In this document: piece after piece, positions 36,571 to 46,400 of the stretch
How positions within the stretch are numbered: position 1 is the stretch's first letter
Layout: the number at the start of each line of letters is the position of its first letter
DNA from: GCA-003244245 sp035606945
GTDB lineage: Bacteria; Actinomycetota; Actinomycetes; Mycobacteriales; Pseudonocardiaceae
DNA: 64,000 bases
Assembly: GCA_035606945.1 (NCBI GenBank)
Contig: DATNDR010000005.1
Span: forward strand, 248,001-312,000
Reading direction: 5' to 3'
Notes under the pieces: generated by a model
Told to the model about the DNA's origin: nothing
Databases searched by the model: none
What the model saw: only the letters and a program-made list of their open reading frames with translations
Translations under genes and position numbers: made by a program

Positions 36571-38291
36571 TAGTTCTCGATCTCATGGCCCACCGCGGCG
36601 TCATCGTGGCGGGCCCAGTCGAGCAGGGTGGCGCGGTCCGGCAACGGCATCGCGGACAACTCGTAGGCCGACACCGCCACGGATCCGGTCAGGCACCGAT
36701 AGAGCCGGTCGAAGGCAGCCGATTTCAATAACAACATCAACAGCCGGGCGGTGAGCGGCGAGTGCGCATCGAGGCACGTCAGGACGTTGACGTGGTTCTC
36801 CACGACAACGCGGCCACCCCATCGGGCAAGGCAGCCGGCGTCCAGCTCGGCGGCGATCAGGCGCCGAGGTTGCTCCGGCGCGGTAGTCCGCGCAACCAGC
36901 AGCGCCGGGCGATCCAGGACGAGTGCGCGGTCGTCATCTGGACCCAGCGCAAGCCACCGCTGCGGCTGCCGGATTCGCGCGCACCGCAGGGTCCCATCCT
37001 CAAGGTCGGCCGCCCACACGATGGTGACGCTGCCATCACGGCGATGCGCTGAGATGCGGTCCTTGGCACGGTTCCACACCAGCGGCCCGGTGCTGACCCG
37101 CCAGCCGTAGTCGGGCAGCCGGGCGTGCAGGGTCGCGGCGCGGCGCACCAGCGGCACGTCGGACACCTCGCGCGGCAACGGCCAGGGCAGGTCGGGCCGC
37201 GACGGCGGGCGCGCCGAACCGATCCACGCCCGGGTCGGCTGCCCATTGACGGCAAGAGCGGCACAGTGAACCTCACGCGGCGCCACGCCGTGCACAAAGC
37301 TGGCCAGCACCGTCTCCTGGAGGACCCCGGTGGAGAAGACATCGGTGCGCTCGCGCACGTAGGTGACCTGATCCAAGGGTGCCTCGGCTGCGAGGTGCGC
37401 TCTGAGTCGCTGGAAGTAACAGCCACCCAACCACCCTGCGGGCACCAGCGCCGCGAGTACCCCACCAGGTTTGAGTTGGGCAGCCCCGGCCGCCATGAAC
37501 AACGCATACCGGTTGGCATGGCCATACACGACATGGGCCCAACGCAGCCGCTCGTGATCGTCAAGACGGATGCGGCCATACGGCGGGTTCATCAGCACCG
37601 CGGCGGCCCGTCGTTCGCGCGCCGCCAAGCCGTCAGCGACGTGCAGCAGCGCCGGCAGCGGGGCTGGATATCGCTGCTGAGCTGAGGACAGCTGCGCCCA
37701 CCAGGGCAGCAGGACCGAGGCCAGCGCGACGTTGCCCAACCACACCGCCGCCTCGTCGAGATCACAACCGCCGACCGCGCGAGCCACCCCTGCCACCACG
37801 TCAAGCTCAGTGCAGGCGCGCAGCCAGGATCGCAAGGGCGGTAGCAGCAGCGCACCCGCCCCGCAGGCCGGGTCGAAGACCAGCCCGTCAACCCGGCCGC
37901 CGGCAGTGGCCTGAGCCTGCTCCCACAACGCCGTGGCCAGGACGGGCGGGGTGTTGTGGCGACCGGTGTGACTGCGCAGGGACGGCTCCAGGGCGGTCAC
38001 ATATGCGTCCCCAAGCTGTTCGGGTGTCGCGTCGAGGAGGTCCAGCCGGGGCTGCGCCCGTGACAGCGCCAGTTCGATGGGCGGTGTTGCCGCGACAGAG
38101 TGTTCAACGTCGAGGCATGCGCCGCGCAGCCCCAGCTCCGCCGCCCGGCGTGCCCACCAGGCGGGCACGGTCGCGAGCACGCCGGCAGCGCGATCCGCTA
38201 GGGAGCTGCCAGCCGGCAATAACGGTCCACGGCGACCGCGGTTCGGGCTGGATGTGCAACCCGTATCGGGACGGCCTCTGACACTAACCAC
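36552..38291 (-). CDS. N6-adenine DNA methyltransferase (Eco57I/TaqI-like)
   Basis: A protein of about 579 residues. The SAM motif FDPACGAGALLLP and the catalytic NPPY (VLMNPPYGRIR) define a gamma-class adenine methyltransferase; the C-terminal half, to LLKSAAFDRLYRCLTG, resembles TaqI-type target recognition. No nuclease domain is evident and no restriction gene is adjacent, so it is probably an orphan. There is no early Met; GTG 38291 overlaps the MoaD-like stop and is the best start, but TTG starts further in are possible. Confidence 0.82.
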   Translation of the reverse strand: MVSVRGRPDTGCTSSPNRGRRGPLLPAGSSLADRAAGVLATVPAWWARRAAELGLRGACLDVEHSVAATPPIELALSRAQPRLDLLDATPEQLGDAYVTALEPSLRSHTGRHNTPPVLATALWEQAQATAGGRVDGLVFDPACGAGALLLPPLRSWLRACTELDVVAGVARAVGGCDLDEAAVWLGNVALASVLLPWWAQLSSAQQRYPAPLPALLHVADGLAARERRAAAVLMNPPYGRIRLDDHERLRWAHVVYGHANRYALFMAAGAAQLKPGGVLAALVPAGWLGGCYFQRLRAHLAAEAPLDQVTYVRERTDVFSTGVLQETVLASFVHGVAPREVHCAALAVNGQPTRAWIGSARPPSRPDLPWPLPREVSDVPLVRRAATLHARLPDYGWRVSTGPLVWNRAKDRISAHRRDGSVTIVWAADLEDGTLRCARIRQPQRWLALGPDDDRALVLDRPALLVARTTAPEQPRRLIAAELDAGCLARWGGRVVVENHVNVLTCLDAHSPLTARLLMLLLKSAAFDRLYRCLTGSVAVSAYELSAMPLPDRATLLDWARHDDAAVGHEIENYYTIAR

Positions 38292-38580
38292 CCGCCATGG
38301 CCCCCACCACGAGATAGGGCTCGACCCCGGTCGCGACCGCGGACGGCAGCGGGGCGTCCGGCGCTTCGTGGGACAGGTCCTGCTCGCAGGCGAAGAATCT
38401 GACGAACGCTCGGCGCTGCTGGGTGGCGTGGTCGCGGATCGTCCCGCGCAGCATCGGATACCGTGCCTCCAGCGCGTCAAGGATCGAGCGCTGCGTGACA
38501 ACGCCCGCGACGTGCAGCGCAACCTCGCCGTCGAGATGGGCCAACGTACGCAAGTGCGCCGGCAGCACGACCCGGATCAC
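38284..38580 (-). CDS. MoaD/ThiS-like ubiquitin-fold protein
   Basis: A 98-residue beta-grasp protein of the MoaD/ThiS type ending in an exposed Gly-Gly (GAMAGG), the feature needed for C-terminal thiocarboxylate or conjugate formation. Beginning MIRVVLPAHLRTLAHLDGEV is typical. It overlaps the BNR-repeat gene by 4 bases upstream. No moa or thi genes are near, so it is not clearly part of molybdopterin or thiamin synthesis. This small-protein/BNR pair recurs in actinobacteria. Confidence 0.8.
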   Translation of the reverse strand: MIRVVLPAHLRTLAHLDGEVALHVAGVVTQRSILDALEARYPMLRGTIRDHATQQRRAFVRFFACEQDLSHEAPDAPLPSAVATGVEPYLVVGAMAGG

Positions 38581-39692
38581 GGCAGCATCTGCACTTCGAC
38601 CGACAGCACGGAGGGCAGGTCGCGGACGATGGGCGTCCAGGTGTTACCCGCGTCAGCCGATCCGTAGACCTGGCCGCCGGTCGTCCCGAAGTACACCCCG
38701 CACGGGTCGAGGGAATCGACGGCCATCGCGTCGCGCAAGACGTTGACGTAGCAGTCATGCTGCGGCAGCCCGCTGGTGAGTGCCTCCCACTGGTGCCCAC
38801 CGGTCCGGCTGCGGTACACGCGCAACTTCCCCTCCGGCGGGTAATGCTCCGAGTCGCTGGCGATCGGGATGACGTAGATGGTGTCCGGCTCGTGCGCGTG
38901 CACGTCGATGACGAAGCCGAAGTCAGTCGGCAGGTCACCGCTGATCTCCTGCCACGACTCACCGGAATCGTCACTGCGCATGACGTCCCAATGCTTCTGC
39001 ATGAACAGGGTTTCCGGCTGGGACGGGTGCATCGCCAGCCGGTGCACGCAGTGGCCTACTTCAGCCGTCGGGTCCGGTATCTGTTCTGAGCGCAGACCAT
39101 GGTTGGCCGGGCACCACGTCTTGCCGGCGTCGTCGGTGCGGAACACGCCAGCGGCCGAGATGGCGACGAAGATCCGCCCGGCGTCAGTGGGGTGCTGCAC
39201 GATGGTGTGCAGGCACATGCCCCCGGCACCTGGCTGCCAGCAGGATCCCGATTCGTGGTCGCGCAGGCCGGAAAGCTCCTGCCAGCTGTGCCCGCCGTCG
39301 ACCGTGCGGAACAGGGCGGCGTCCTCCACGCCGGCGTAAACCGTGTCCGGATCGGTCAATGACGGTTCGAGGTGCCACACACGGGCGAACTCCCACGGAT
39401 GCGGCGTGCCGTCGTACCACTGGTGAGTGCCGGGGACGCCGTCGTAGGTGAACTCGTTACCCACCGGCTGCCAGGTCACGCCACCGTCGTCGGAGCGCTG
39501 GATCAGCTGCCCGAACCAGCCACTGGACTGGGACGCATACAGCCGGGCCGGGTCCGCGGGAGATCCCGCCACGTGGTAGATCTCCCAGCCGCCGAAGTGT
39601 GGACCGCTGACATCCCACCGCTGGCGCTCGCCGTCCGACGTCAGCACGAATGCACCCTTGCGGGTTCCCACGAGTACCCGTACCCGGCTCAT
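38577..39692 (-). CDS. BNR/sialidase-type beta-propeller protein
   Basis: A 371-residue repeat protein with five or more Asp-box units: SDDGGVTWQP, TVDGGHSWQE, TDDAGKTWCP, SDDSGESWQE and SADAGNTWTP. This gives a propeller like exo-sialidases or plant photosystem assembly factors of the Ycf48 type. No signal peptide is visible, and no catalytic sialidase residues are identified, so enzymatic function is doubtful. Upstream of and translationally coupled to the MoaD-like gene. Confidence 0.8.
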   Translation of the reverse strand: MSRVRVLVGTRKGAFVLTSDGERQRWDVSGPHFGGWEIYHVAGSPADPARLYASQSSGWFGQLIQRSDDGGVTWQPVGNEFTYDGVPGTHQWYDGTPHPWEFARVWHLEPSLTDPDTVYAGVEDAALFRTVDGGHSWQELSGLRDHESGSCWQPGAGGMCLHTIVQHPTDAGRIFVAISAAGVFRTDDAGKTWCPANHGLRSEQIPDPTAEVGHCVHRLAMHPSQPETLFMQKHWDVMRSDDSGESWQEISGDLPTDFGFVIDVHAHEPDTIYVIPIASDSEHYPPEGKLRVYRSRTGGHQWEALTSGLPQHDCYVNVLRDAMAVDSLDPCGVYFGTTGGQVYGSADAGNTWTPIVRDLPSVLSVEVQMLP

Positions 39693-39784
39693 CCGGACTC
39701 CTTTCGCTGGTCTCGACGGTATGACGATCGGCGCGACGAGAACTCATCTCGCCCCGGCACAGCACCCGCGTAGCATGGACTGTC

Positions 39785-40753
39785 GTGCCTGCCCAACCCC
39801 ATACCGTCGATCTCTCCTCGGACGACCTGGAGCAGCACCGCCGGGAACTTACCGGCTACTGCTACCGGATGCTCGGCTCTTTTTTCGAAGCCGAGGACGC
39901 GGTGCAGGAGACAATGGTGCGGGCCTGGCGGGGGCTCGACGGCTTCCAGGGCCGGTCTGCGGTGCGTTCGTGGTTGTACCGCATCGCCACCAACGTCTGC
40001 CTCGACCTGCTGCGGGGCCGCCAGCGCCGGGCACTGCCCGTGGACCTGGGACCGTCGGCGACGGCGGATTCCTTCCACGGCGCAACGTTGCCCGAGCACG
40101 CTTGGGTGCAGCCCGTGCCCGATGCCCGCGTCCTGCCCAGCGACGGCGACCCGGCCGAGTTGGCGGTGTCGAAGGAGAGCGTTCGGCTCGCCTTCATCAC
40201 TGCCCTGCAACACCTGCCGCCCCGGCAGCGAGCGGTATTAATCCTGCGCGAGGTGCTGCGCTGGCAGGCCACTGAAGTGGCCGAGCTGCTCGAGACCAGC
40301 GTGGCGTCGGTCAACAGCGCGCTGCAGCGGGCCCGGGCCACTCTCGCGGCCCGCGACGTGTCGCACGCGCCCGTGGTGGATGCCGAGCAGCGCGCGCTGC
40401 TCGGCCGGTACGTCGACGCCTTCGAGCGCTACGACATCACCTCTTTGGTCACGCTGCTGCACGATGACGCGGTCATGTCGATGCCGCCCTACGACTTCTG
40501 GCTGCGCGGGCCGGTCGAGATGGGCCGGTGGTTCCTCGGCGAGGGCCGCGGGTGCCGGGGTTCGCGCCTGGTGCCCACAGCGGCCAACGGCTGTGCCGCG
40601 TTCGGCTCCTACCGCCCGGACGGCCACGGTGTTCACCAGCCGTGGGCTCTGCAGATCATCGAGATTTCCGACGACCGGATCGTCGGGCATCACAACTTCC
40701 TCAACACCGCACTGTTCGCTGCCTTCGGCCTGCCCGCGCATCTGGAACCGTAG
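39785..40753 (+). CDS. ECF RNA polymerase sigma factor with SnoaL-like C-terminus
   Basis: A 322-residue sigma-70 family factor. Region 2 is YCYRMLGSFFEAEDAVQETM and region 4 is LPPRQRAVLILREVLRWQAT and the next helix. A C-terminal SnoaL/NTF2-like domain follows (about 200-320; AFERYDITSLVTLLHDDAV), as in the SigJ/ECF41-type and SigX5-like subgroups where it modulates activity. It begins at GTG 39785. Its 3' end overlaps the convergent lasso B2 gene by 53 bp. Promoter targets are not identified. Confidence 0.9.
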   Translation: MPAQPHTVDLSSDDLEQHRRELTGYCYRMLGSFFEAEDAVQETMVRAWRGLDGFQGRSAVRSWLYRIATNVCLDLLRGRQRRALPVDLGPSATADSFHGATLPEHAWVQPVPDARVLPSDGDPAELAVSKESVRLAFITALQHLPPRQRAVLILREVLRWQATEVAELLETSVASVNSALQRARATLAARDVSHAPVVDAEQRALLGRYVDAFERYDITSLVTLLHDDAVMSMPPYDFWLRGPVEMGRWFLGEGRGCRGSRLVPTAANGCAAFGSYRPDGHGVHQPWALQIIEISDDRIVGHHNFLNTALFAAFGLPAHLEP

Positions 40754-41174
40754 GCCAGCATCGATCAGGCGGGATGGCGATGATCGGGCGGTAGTAGCCG
40801 GGACCTTGTGGTTCGCCGACCGGTTGGCCGTCGACCTCTACCCAGGCATGGGCGACGAAAGGAGCGGTGCGCACGCCGGTGCACCAGGTGGGCCATACGC
40901 CATGGATGCGGCACAGCAGTGTGGTGGCCAGCGACCGCTGTAGGCAGTAGCGGCCGCCGCACAGCACACTGACGGCCAGGATTGCGTCCTGGGCATTGTT
41001 GGCCTGCTGATAGGTGGCCGGTGCGGCGCCGCGGCGCAGCACGGTGAGCACAGCGCGGATGCGCCGTGGTGGCAGGTGGGCGAGCATGCGGGCGACACCG
41101 ACGGCAATCAGGGCAGCGGGTCGCTGCCGGAGCGGAAGTCTGCTAGCGCGCTGCACGGTTTGCGGCTGGGTCAT
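40701..41174 (-). CDS. Lasso peptide leader peptidase (B2)
   Basis: A 157-residue B2 protein of the McjB/transglutaminase-like fold that cuts the lasso leader. Catalytic Cys77 lies in GGRYCLQRSLATT and His109 in FVAHAWVEVDG, with the Asp at 115 completing the triad. It is the terminal gene of the A-C-B1-B2 cluster and overlaps B1 by 4 bases. It requires B1 for leader recognition in characterised actinobacterial systems. Confidence 0.93.
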   Translation of the reverse strand: MTQPQTVQRASRLPLRQRPAALIAVGVARMLAHLPPRRIRAVLTVLRRGAAPATYQQANNAQDAILAVSVLCGGRYCLQRSLATTLLCRIHGVWPTWCTGVRTAPFVAHAWVEVDGQPVGEPQGPGYYRPIIAIPPDRCWPTVPDARAGRRQRTVRC

Positions 41175-41446
41175 CGACGCCCCCTTCGATGATCGGTCAC
41201 CAGCCCGGCGGCGCGTAGGCGCTCCAGGAAGGCGGCCACGTCGGCGGCCGCCTGCTCGGTGCTCACGGCGTGTCGGTCGGCCAAAGTGTGGGCGACGTGG
41301 TTAGGGGCAGCGCCGTCGAGCAGCATTCGGAGGACACGTGCGCCGGTGGGGTTGAGCTGCCAGTAGCGGCCAACGCGCTCGTCGAGCAAGACCATCCCCT
41401 CGTCGGTGTCCGCAGTAGATACGTCAGCCCGCAACTTCAAGGTCAT
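41171..41446 (-). CDS. Lasso peptide leader-binding protein (B1, PqqD-like RRE)
   Basis: A 91-residue PqqD-like RiPP recognition element (B1) that binds the precursor leader for the peptidase. GMVLLDERVGRYWQLNPTGA is the RRE strand-helix core. A longer frame opens at 41566, but ATG 41446 (MTLKLRADVS) is at the domain start and overlaps the cyclase stop by 4 bases. B2 follows with a 4-base overlap. Confidence 0.9.
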   Translation of the reverse strand: MTLKLRADVSTADTDEGMVLLDERVGRYWQLNPTGARVLRMLLDGAAPNHVAHTLADRHAVSTEQAAADVAAFLERLRAAGLVTDHRRGRR

Positions 41447-43296
41447 CGTGACGCTCCCATTGCATGGACAGGTGGTGCTGGGGTCAGGGTGCGCAGCCAT
41501 GCTTCGCACGCCAGGGTTCGGTCGAGCGCCACCAGGTCCAGGGTGTACGGGTATAACCCGAGGCACACCTTGCGCAACGCGTTGACGTCGACCAGACCGA
41601 GCTGGGCGAGCACCGGATCATCGAGCAGTGCCGCGAGGTGAGGCCGAGCCCGGCGCAGCCCGCCGTAGCCGTCGACGCTGAAGTCGCCCTTGGTAGTGCG
41701 TTGCAGGACCGCTGCGGGCACCACATCGCGCATCGCCTCGACGATCAACGGCTTATATCGCCACGGCGTGGTGCGCTCGTGCAGGCGCACGGCGAGGCAG
41801 GCTTCGACCACCCGGTCGTCGAGGAAGGGAACGGCCAGTGGCAGCCCGGCGCGGGCCATGATCCCGGCGACGTGGCGGGTGAAGTAGCCGACGCTGCGGA
41901 GCTGCTCGAGGGTGGCGTGCTGGCCGCGGGTGGGGGCCAGCGGCTGCGCGCCGGCTGCGGCCTGGTGGAGCAGGATTCGAGCGGCGTCGACCGCCTGTGG
42001 AGTGGCCCAGGGCGGCAGTCGTAACGCGGGGCCCCAGCCTAGGTTGGGCATCCCGCGGGACGGTGGGGGTGCGGTGAGGTCGTCGACGGTGGTGGTCAGC
42101 CATTGCTGGTAGCTGCGGCGATCGGCTACCTCCCGCAGGGTGGCGGCCAACGGCCAGCCGCTCGCGGCGCGGCGACCGCGCAGGTGGTCGGTTGCGACGC
42201 GGGGATAGGTCCAGGCGGTGGTGTGCAGGTAGGCCGCCGGAGCCTGCAAAACCTGATCACCACCCAGCCCGCGGAGGTGCAGCCGGCTCCCACGCGCAAC
42301 GAGCTGGCGGGCGACACAGCTGATCCAGGCATGGTCGCGGATGACGATGTGCGGCTCGTCGGCACCCACACCGCCCTGACCGACATCCGTATACATCAGC
42401 GGCAGCTGCCGCATGTCGAGCATGAGGTGCTCGGTGTCCTTCAGCTGGTTGGCGGCGAGTTGTGCCCAGCTCGCGTCGTCATGGCCCGAATCGGCCGAGA
42501 TCAAGGTCACCGCGATCACCTTGTTGTTGCCCCGCGCGGCCAGGAAGCAGAGCGGGGTGGAGTCCAGGCCGCCGGACAGATCGCAGCTGATCGTCCCGCC
42601 TACCTGGGTGCGGGCCTCGACGGCAGCAGCCAGTGTCTGCGCCACGGCGGGTGTGGCCTCGGCCAGCGGGGCGAGCGGCTCCGGTGGACGCCACCACCGC
42701 ACGGTGCGAGCCGGCTGACCGGGATCGGTGAGTAGATAGCAGTCGTCGGCGAGCGCCTCCATGCCCTGCCACGGGCACCCGTCGGCCAGCGGATGAGGCA
42801 GGTATGGATACACCAGGCGAGCCGCCAGCCACTGCTCGTCGACCGCGGCACCGGTGAGACCGGCCAGGACATCCGTCCGATCCGCGGCGACCGTCACCTG
42901 CCCCACCTGGGTGTAGAAAACCCGGCGCAACCCGGAGACGCTGCCCTGCACGCGGACCCGACCATCGATAGCAGCCACCAGATGGAAACTGCCGGTCAAC
43001 TGGCCCCCGAGCTGGTCCAGGTCCGCCACGCTCCGCACGCGGTGGGCCAAGGCCGACAGCGCGGTGGCGGTGACCGGGCAGCACCCGATCACCGCCACCT
43101 GTACCCACCCCTCTGGGCTCACCACCAAGTCGTCAGCGCCCCAACGGCCGATCAGCCAGGGCCGTCCCGAGGAATGCGGCAGCGTCCGCACCGCGTGCGG
43201 GCGCAAAGCCGCTGCGACGTCACGTGCGGCATCGCAGTCGGGAAGGACCACGAACCAGGCTTGGTCGCCGTCCGGGGGACGAAGGCCGCGGTACAC
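41443..43296 (-). CDS. Lasso cyclase (asparagine synthetase-like, C)
   Basis: A 617-residue lasso macrolactam synthetase. The N-terminal glutaminase-like half lacks the catalytic Cys1. The synthetase half carries the PP-loop SGGLDST at 241-247 and LRGLGGDQVL. It adenylates the ring Asp and joins it to the Gly1 amine of the core. GTG 43296 lies 6 bp after the precursor stop, and the stop overlaps B1, so A, C, B1 and B2 form one operon. Length is normal for actinobacterial lasso cyclases. Confidence 0.95.
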   Translation of the reverse strand: MYRGLRPPDGDQAWFVVLPDCDAARDVAAALRPHAVRTLPHSSGRPWLIGRWGADDLVVSPEGWVQVAVIGCCPVTATALSALAHRVRSVADLDQLGGQLTGSFHLVAAIDGRVRVQGSVSGLRRVFYTQVGQVTVAADRTDVLAGLTGAAVDEQWLAARLVYPYLPHPLADGCPWQGMEALADDCYLLTDPGQPARTVRWWRPPEPLAPLAEATPAVAQTLAAAVEARTQVGGTISCDLSGGLDSTPLCFLAARGNNKVIAVTLISADSGHDDASWAQLAANQLKDTEHLMLDMRQLPLMYTDVGQGGVGADEPHIVIRDHAWISCVARQLVARGSRLHLRGLGGDQVLQAPAAYLHTTAWTYPRVATDHLRGRRAASGWPLAATLREVADRRSYQQWLTTTVDDLTAPPPSRGMPNLGWGPALRLPPWATPQAVDAARILLHQAAAGAQPLAPTRGQHATLEQLRSVGYFTRHVAGIMARAGLPLAVPFLDDRVVEACLAVRLHERTTPWRYKPLIVEAMRDVVPAAVLQRTTKGDFSVDGYGGLRRARPHLAALLDDPVLAQLGLVDVNALRKVCLGLYPYTLDLVALDRTLACEAWLRTLTPAPPVHAMGASR

Positions 43297-43302
43297 GGCG
43301 CG

Positions 43303-43458
43303 TTATGTGGAGTAGTAGGCGATCGCGTCGTGGACCGACCCTGCGCTACTGCCGCGGGTCAGCGCGGTATAACTACCGACCTCATCGATCATTGGTGGTT
43401 CGTACTCCTCTTGATGTTCCGGGTGAATCTCGCTGTCAAATTCCTCGCGAATGTCCAT
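43303..43458 (-). CDS. Lasso peptide precursor (A)
   Basis: A 51-residue precursor found by reading the minus strand upstream of the cyclase. The leader contains YEPPMIDEVGSYTALTRG, which fits the actinobacterial consensus YxxPxLxxxGx(F/Y)xxxTxG. The Thr at position -2 predicts cleavage after R35. The core would be GSSAGSVHDAIAYYST (16 residues) with Gly1 joined to Asp9, a nine-residue ring. No Cys, so class II. The ATG has a weak GAGAG ribosome site and lies 31 bp after the upstream nSTAND stop. I do not recognise the core as a known lasso peptide. Confidence 0.9.
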   Translation of the reverse strand: MDIREEFDSEIHPEHQEEYEPPMIDEVGSYTALTRGSSAGSVHDAIAYYST

Positions 43459-43489
43459 ATTGCGCTCTCAATCTCTCTCGTGAAAAACC

Positions 43490-46400
43490 TCATGGGTTAG
43501 CCTTCGTCCATTCCGCTGCTTCCCGGATCACCCGGTCGGGATCCGTGCACGCGGGACAATTGAACTGGGCAACGGTCGTGTCGTCGCTTCCAGAGATCAG
43601 CCGCGATCGGTCATCGGGCAGGAATATCACCTTGTTGACCGGGGCGCTGTGGTGCCGGTCGAACATGACTGTCTCAGCAGAATGCACATCCCAGACCTCG
43701 ACTTGCCCTCCCGCCGTACCGATGGCGAGCAGCGCACCGTCCGCGCTGAAAGACGGGCCACTAGATAGCCGATCGTGCGCGACGAAGTCGTTTCTGTCGA
43801 GCTTGCCGTCGCGGGTCGTCCAGACGTTCACCGTGCCATCCCCGGCTGTGCTGGCGAGGTGGTCACCGGAAGGGTCGAAGGTCACGTTGGTCGCGTGGGG
43901 ATGGGACAGCGGTATGGGCCGCTCGGCGGTATCCCACTTCCAGAGCCGGATTCCGCCGCGACCCGTCGCGGCGAGCAGTTGACCGGTAGGGTCGAACGTC
44001 ACGCTGTCAGCGGGTTGACCGATGCCGGGCAACGCGCGATCCGTGCGCAGCGTTCCGGTCCGTGTATCCCACAGGTGGACGCTGCCACCGTTGTCGCCGG
44101 CGGCGATCGTCTTGCCGTCGGGGCTGACGGCGAGACTGACCAATAGCCCGAACGTCGGCAGCGGCGGCGTCTGGTACTTCGGGAGACGTTCGACGTTGCC
44201 ATCGACGCCCCATGACCAGAGCTTCGGAGCTATATCGGAGCGCCCCAGGGTGAAGACGCGATGCGGTTGCGTCGGGTCGAAAAGCACTACCTGTAGTGGA
44301 GTGTCGTCAGACACCGTGGCCACCGGCGGCTTTGACAGGTCATGCCGGTCGATGATGAAAACATGACCATCCTGGCTCGCCGTCGCCAGCCAGCTTCCAT
44401 CGCGGCTGAGGTCCATGTTCACGACCCAGCTGCCGGGCTGTTCGAAGCGCAGCACCGCAGGTAGTTCCCAGCGCCGAACCGTGCCATCGAGACCCACGGA
44501 CATCACAACCTGGCCCGCACGCTGGAAGCTCACCTGGTTGACCGCTCCGCTATGGCCGAGCAGCTCGTAGGTCGGGGCGGTGGGGAACTGCCCGTGTCCC
44601 AGGAACCAGACAAGGACCCGCCCGTCTGCGCCGGCGGTGGTAATCCATTGGCCGTCCGGGCTGATGGCCACATCCCTGACTAAATCCGTCTGTCGGGGCA
44701 GTGATCCCAGCAATGATCCGGTGGCGAGGCTGTATATCTGGACGTCCTTGTGCTTTGCGATGATGACGGTCTGAGTATGCTCGTTGACCACAACCTGCCG
44801 AACAGCGCTGAGGTCATCGACCGGGTATCGAACGGGATTCTGCCCACCTTGCCAGTTCCACACCACAATCGAGGGCCGTGCATCTAATGACAGGGCGACG
44901 ACGGACAGGCTGATAACGGATTGGACGTAGCGTCTCAGCGCAGATGCGTTGAAGCTCAGGGTTGACGACTCCGCGATTTTGGCGCCGCTTCGCGCATCCC
45001 ATACTCGAAGCTTCTTGTCTTCGCTGGCGGTAACAATGTGCTGCTGGTCGGCCAGGGCCACCGCGTCATAAACGGCACCTGGGAAGCGCGCCACCTGCTC
45101 CCCGGTGTCGGGGCTATAGGTGGCGGCAATCCCTGATCTGGAAACGACGAGGACGAGACCGTTCACGGCAGAGCCGATCCACGACACGGCGGCCGTCGCG
45201 TCTCCTTGGGTCTGGATATCGATGTGCTGCCCAGTCGCGGTATCGATTACTGCCACCGCGCCTCGGTCGGTCCCGAGCGCGACGCGGGAGGCGTCCGGGC
45301 TAACAGCCGCCGCCCACGCATTTGGGGTGACGGTGCTGGGCAGGCCAGACACTTTTGCATCATGTTCCACAGCGCCGTTATCACCGATGACCCGGAGATT
45401 GCCGTGCGCGTCGTAGGCGACCACGTGTCGGGAATCCGGTGTGCTCGTGATGGCGAGCATCGCCGGCCCGGCGACCACTCGACTGCGCGGGCTCGACGCC
45501 GCAGCCAGCACCGCCGAGCGGGCCCGCTTGTCACGCTTGAACTTGTAGGCATCGACCGCGTATCCCAGGCTATGCACGGGATTGTAACTGAGAGCGGCGG
45601 CCGCCAGCGTCAGATAAGACTGTTGTCGCATATTTCGGTAGCTTGCAATGGCGAAACCGACGCTAACGGCGAGTAGCACAGCGGCCAAACCTACCGCAAG
45701 CAAGGATAGGCGCAGCTTATGGCGGGTAGTCCGCGCCCCTGCTCGGGCTTCCTCCCGCTCGGCTATAAGTTGACTAGCCGCTTCTTTCTTTTCCTGTTCA
45801 GCCTCGTAATGACGGCGCCAGCCGAGCACCGCATCGCCCATCACATCGTGGAAGATCTCATAGCGAGGTGGTCCGTCGACCCCCGTGGGCGGGGATACCG
45901 CGCGCAGGATGCGTTGCGGCCCCGAGCACAGCGTTTCCAGGAGTTCCTGCACGGCATTGACCGGCCGATCGGCCCATTCAGCGAGATCCTCTGCCGACAG
46001 CGCGATCTTCGTTCCCGATCTTGTGATCAGATGCTGAAACACCGCGGCGGCGACATTGAGCTGAGCGGGCGACAAGCCGGCCATGACGGTGTCCAGGTGC
46101 GTTTGAACTATCGTCTGTGCGCCGCCCAGGCGCTCCAGCGTGCTCTGCCGAAGTGACGACGATCCGCTGGCCCGCTCCTCCTCCCATAGACGCATCAGCA
46201 CGAGTTGAAGGAAAGGAGCCTCGATGTCCCCGCGGCCATCTGATGACCGCACGTTCGGAGCGAACCCGTCGGCTGCCGCGCCGTCCGGTGCTACCTGCAC
46301 ATGGCCGGTACGGACCTGGTTTAGAAGGGTCTCGATGAGGCCGGGTTCGATGGACATCCGGTGGTCGGGTAGCGCGATGCGGTTGTAGTGCCGCAGCGGG

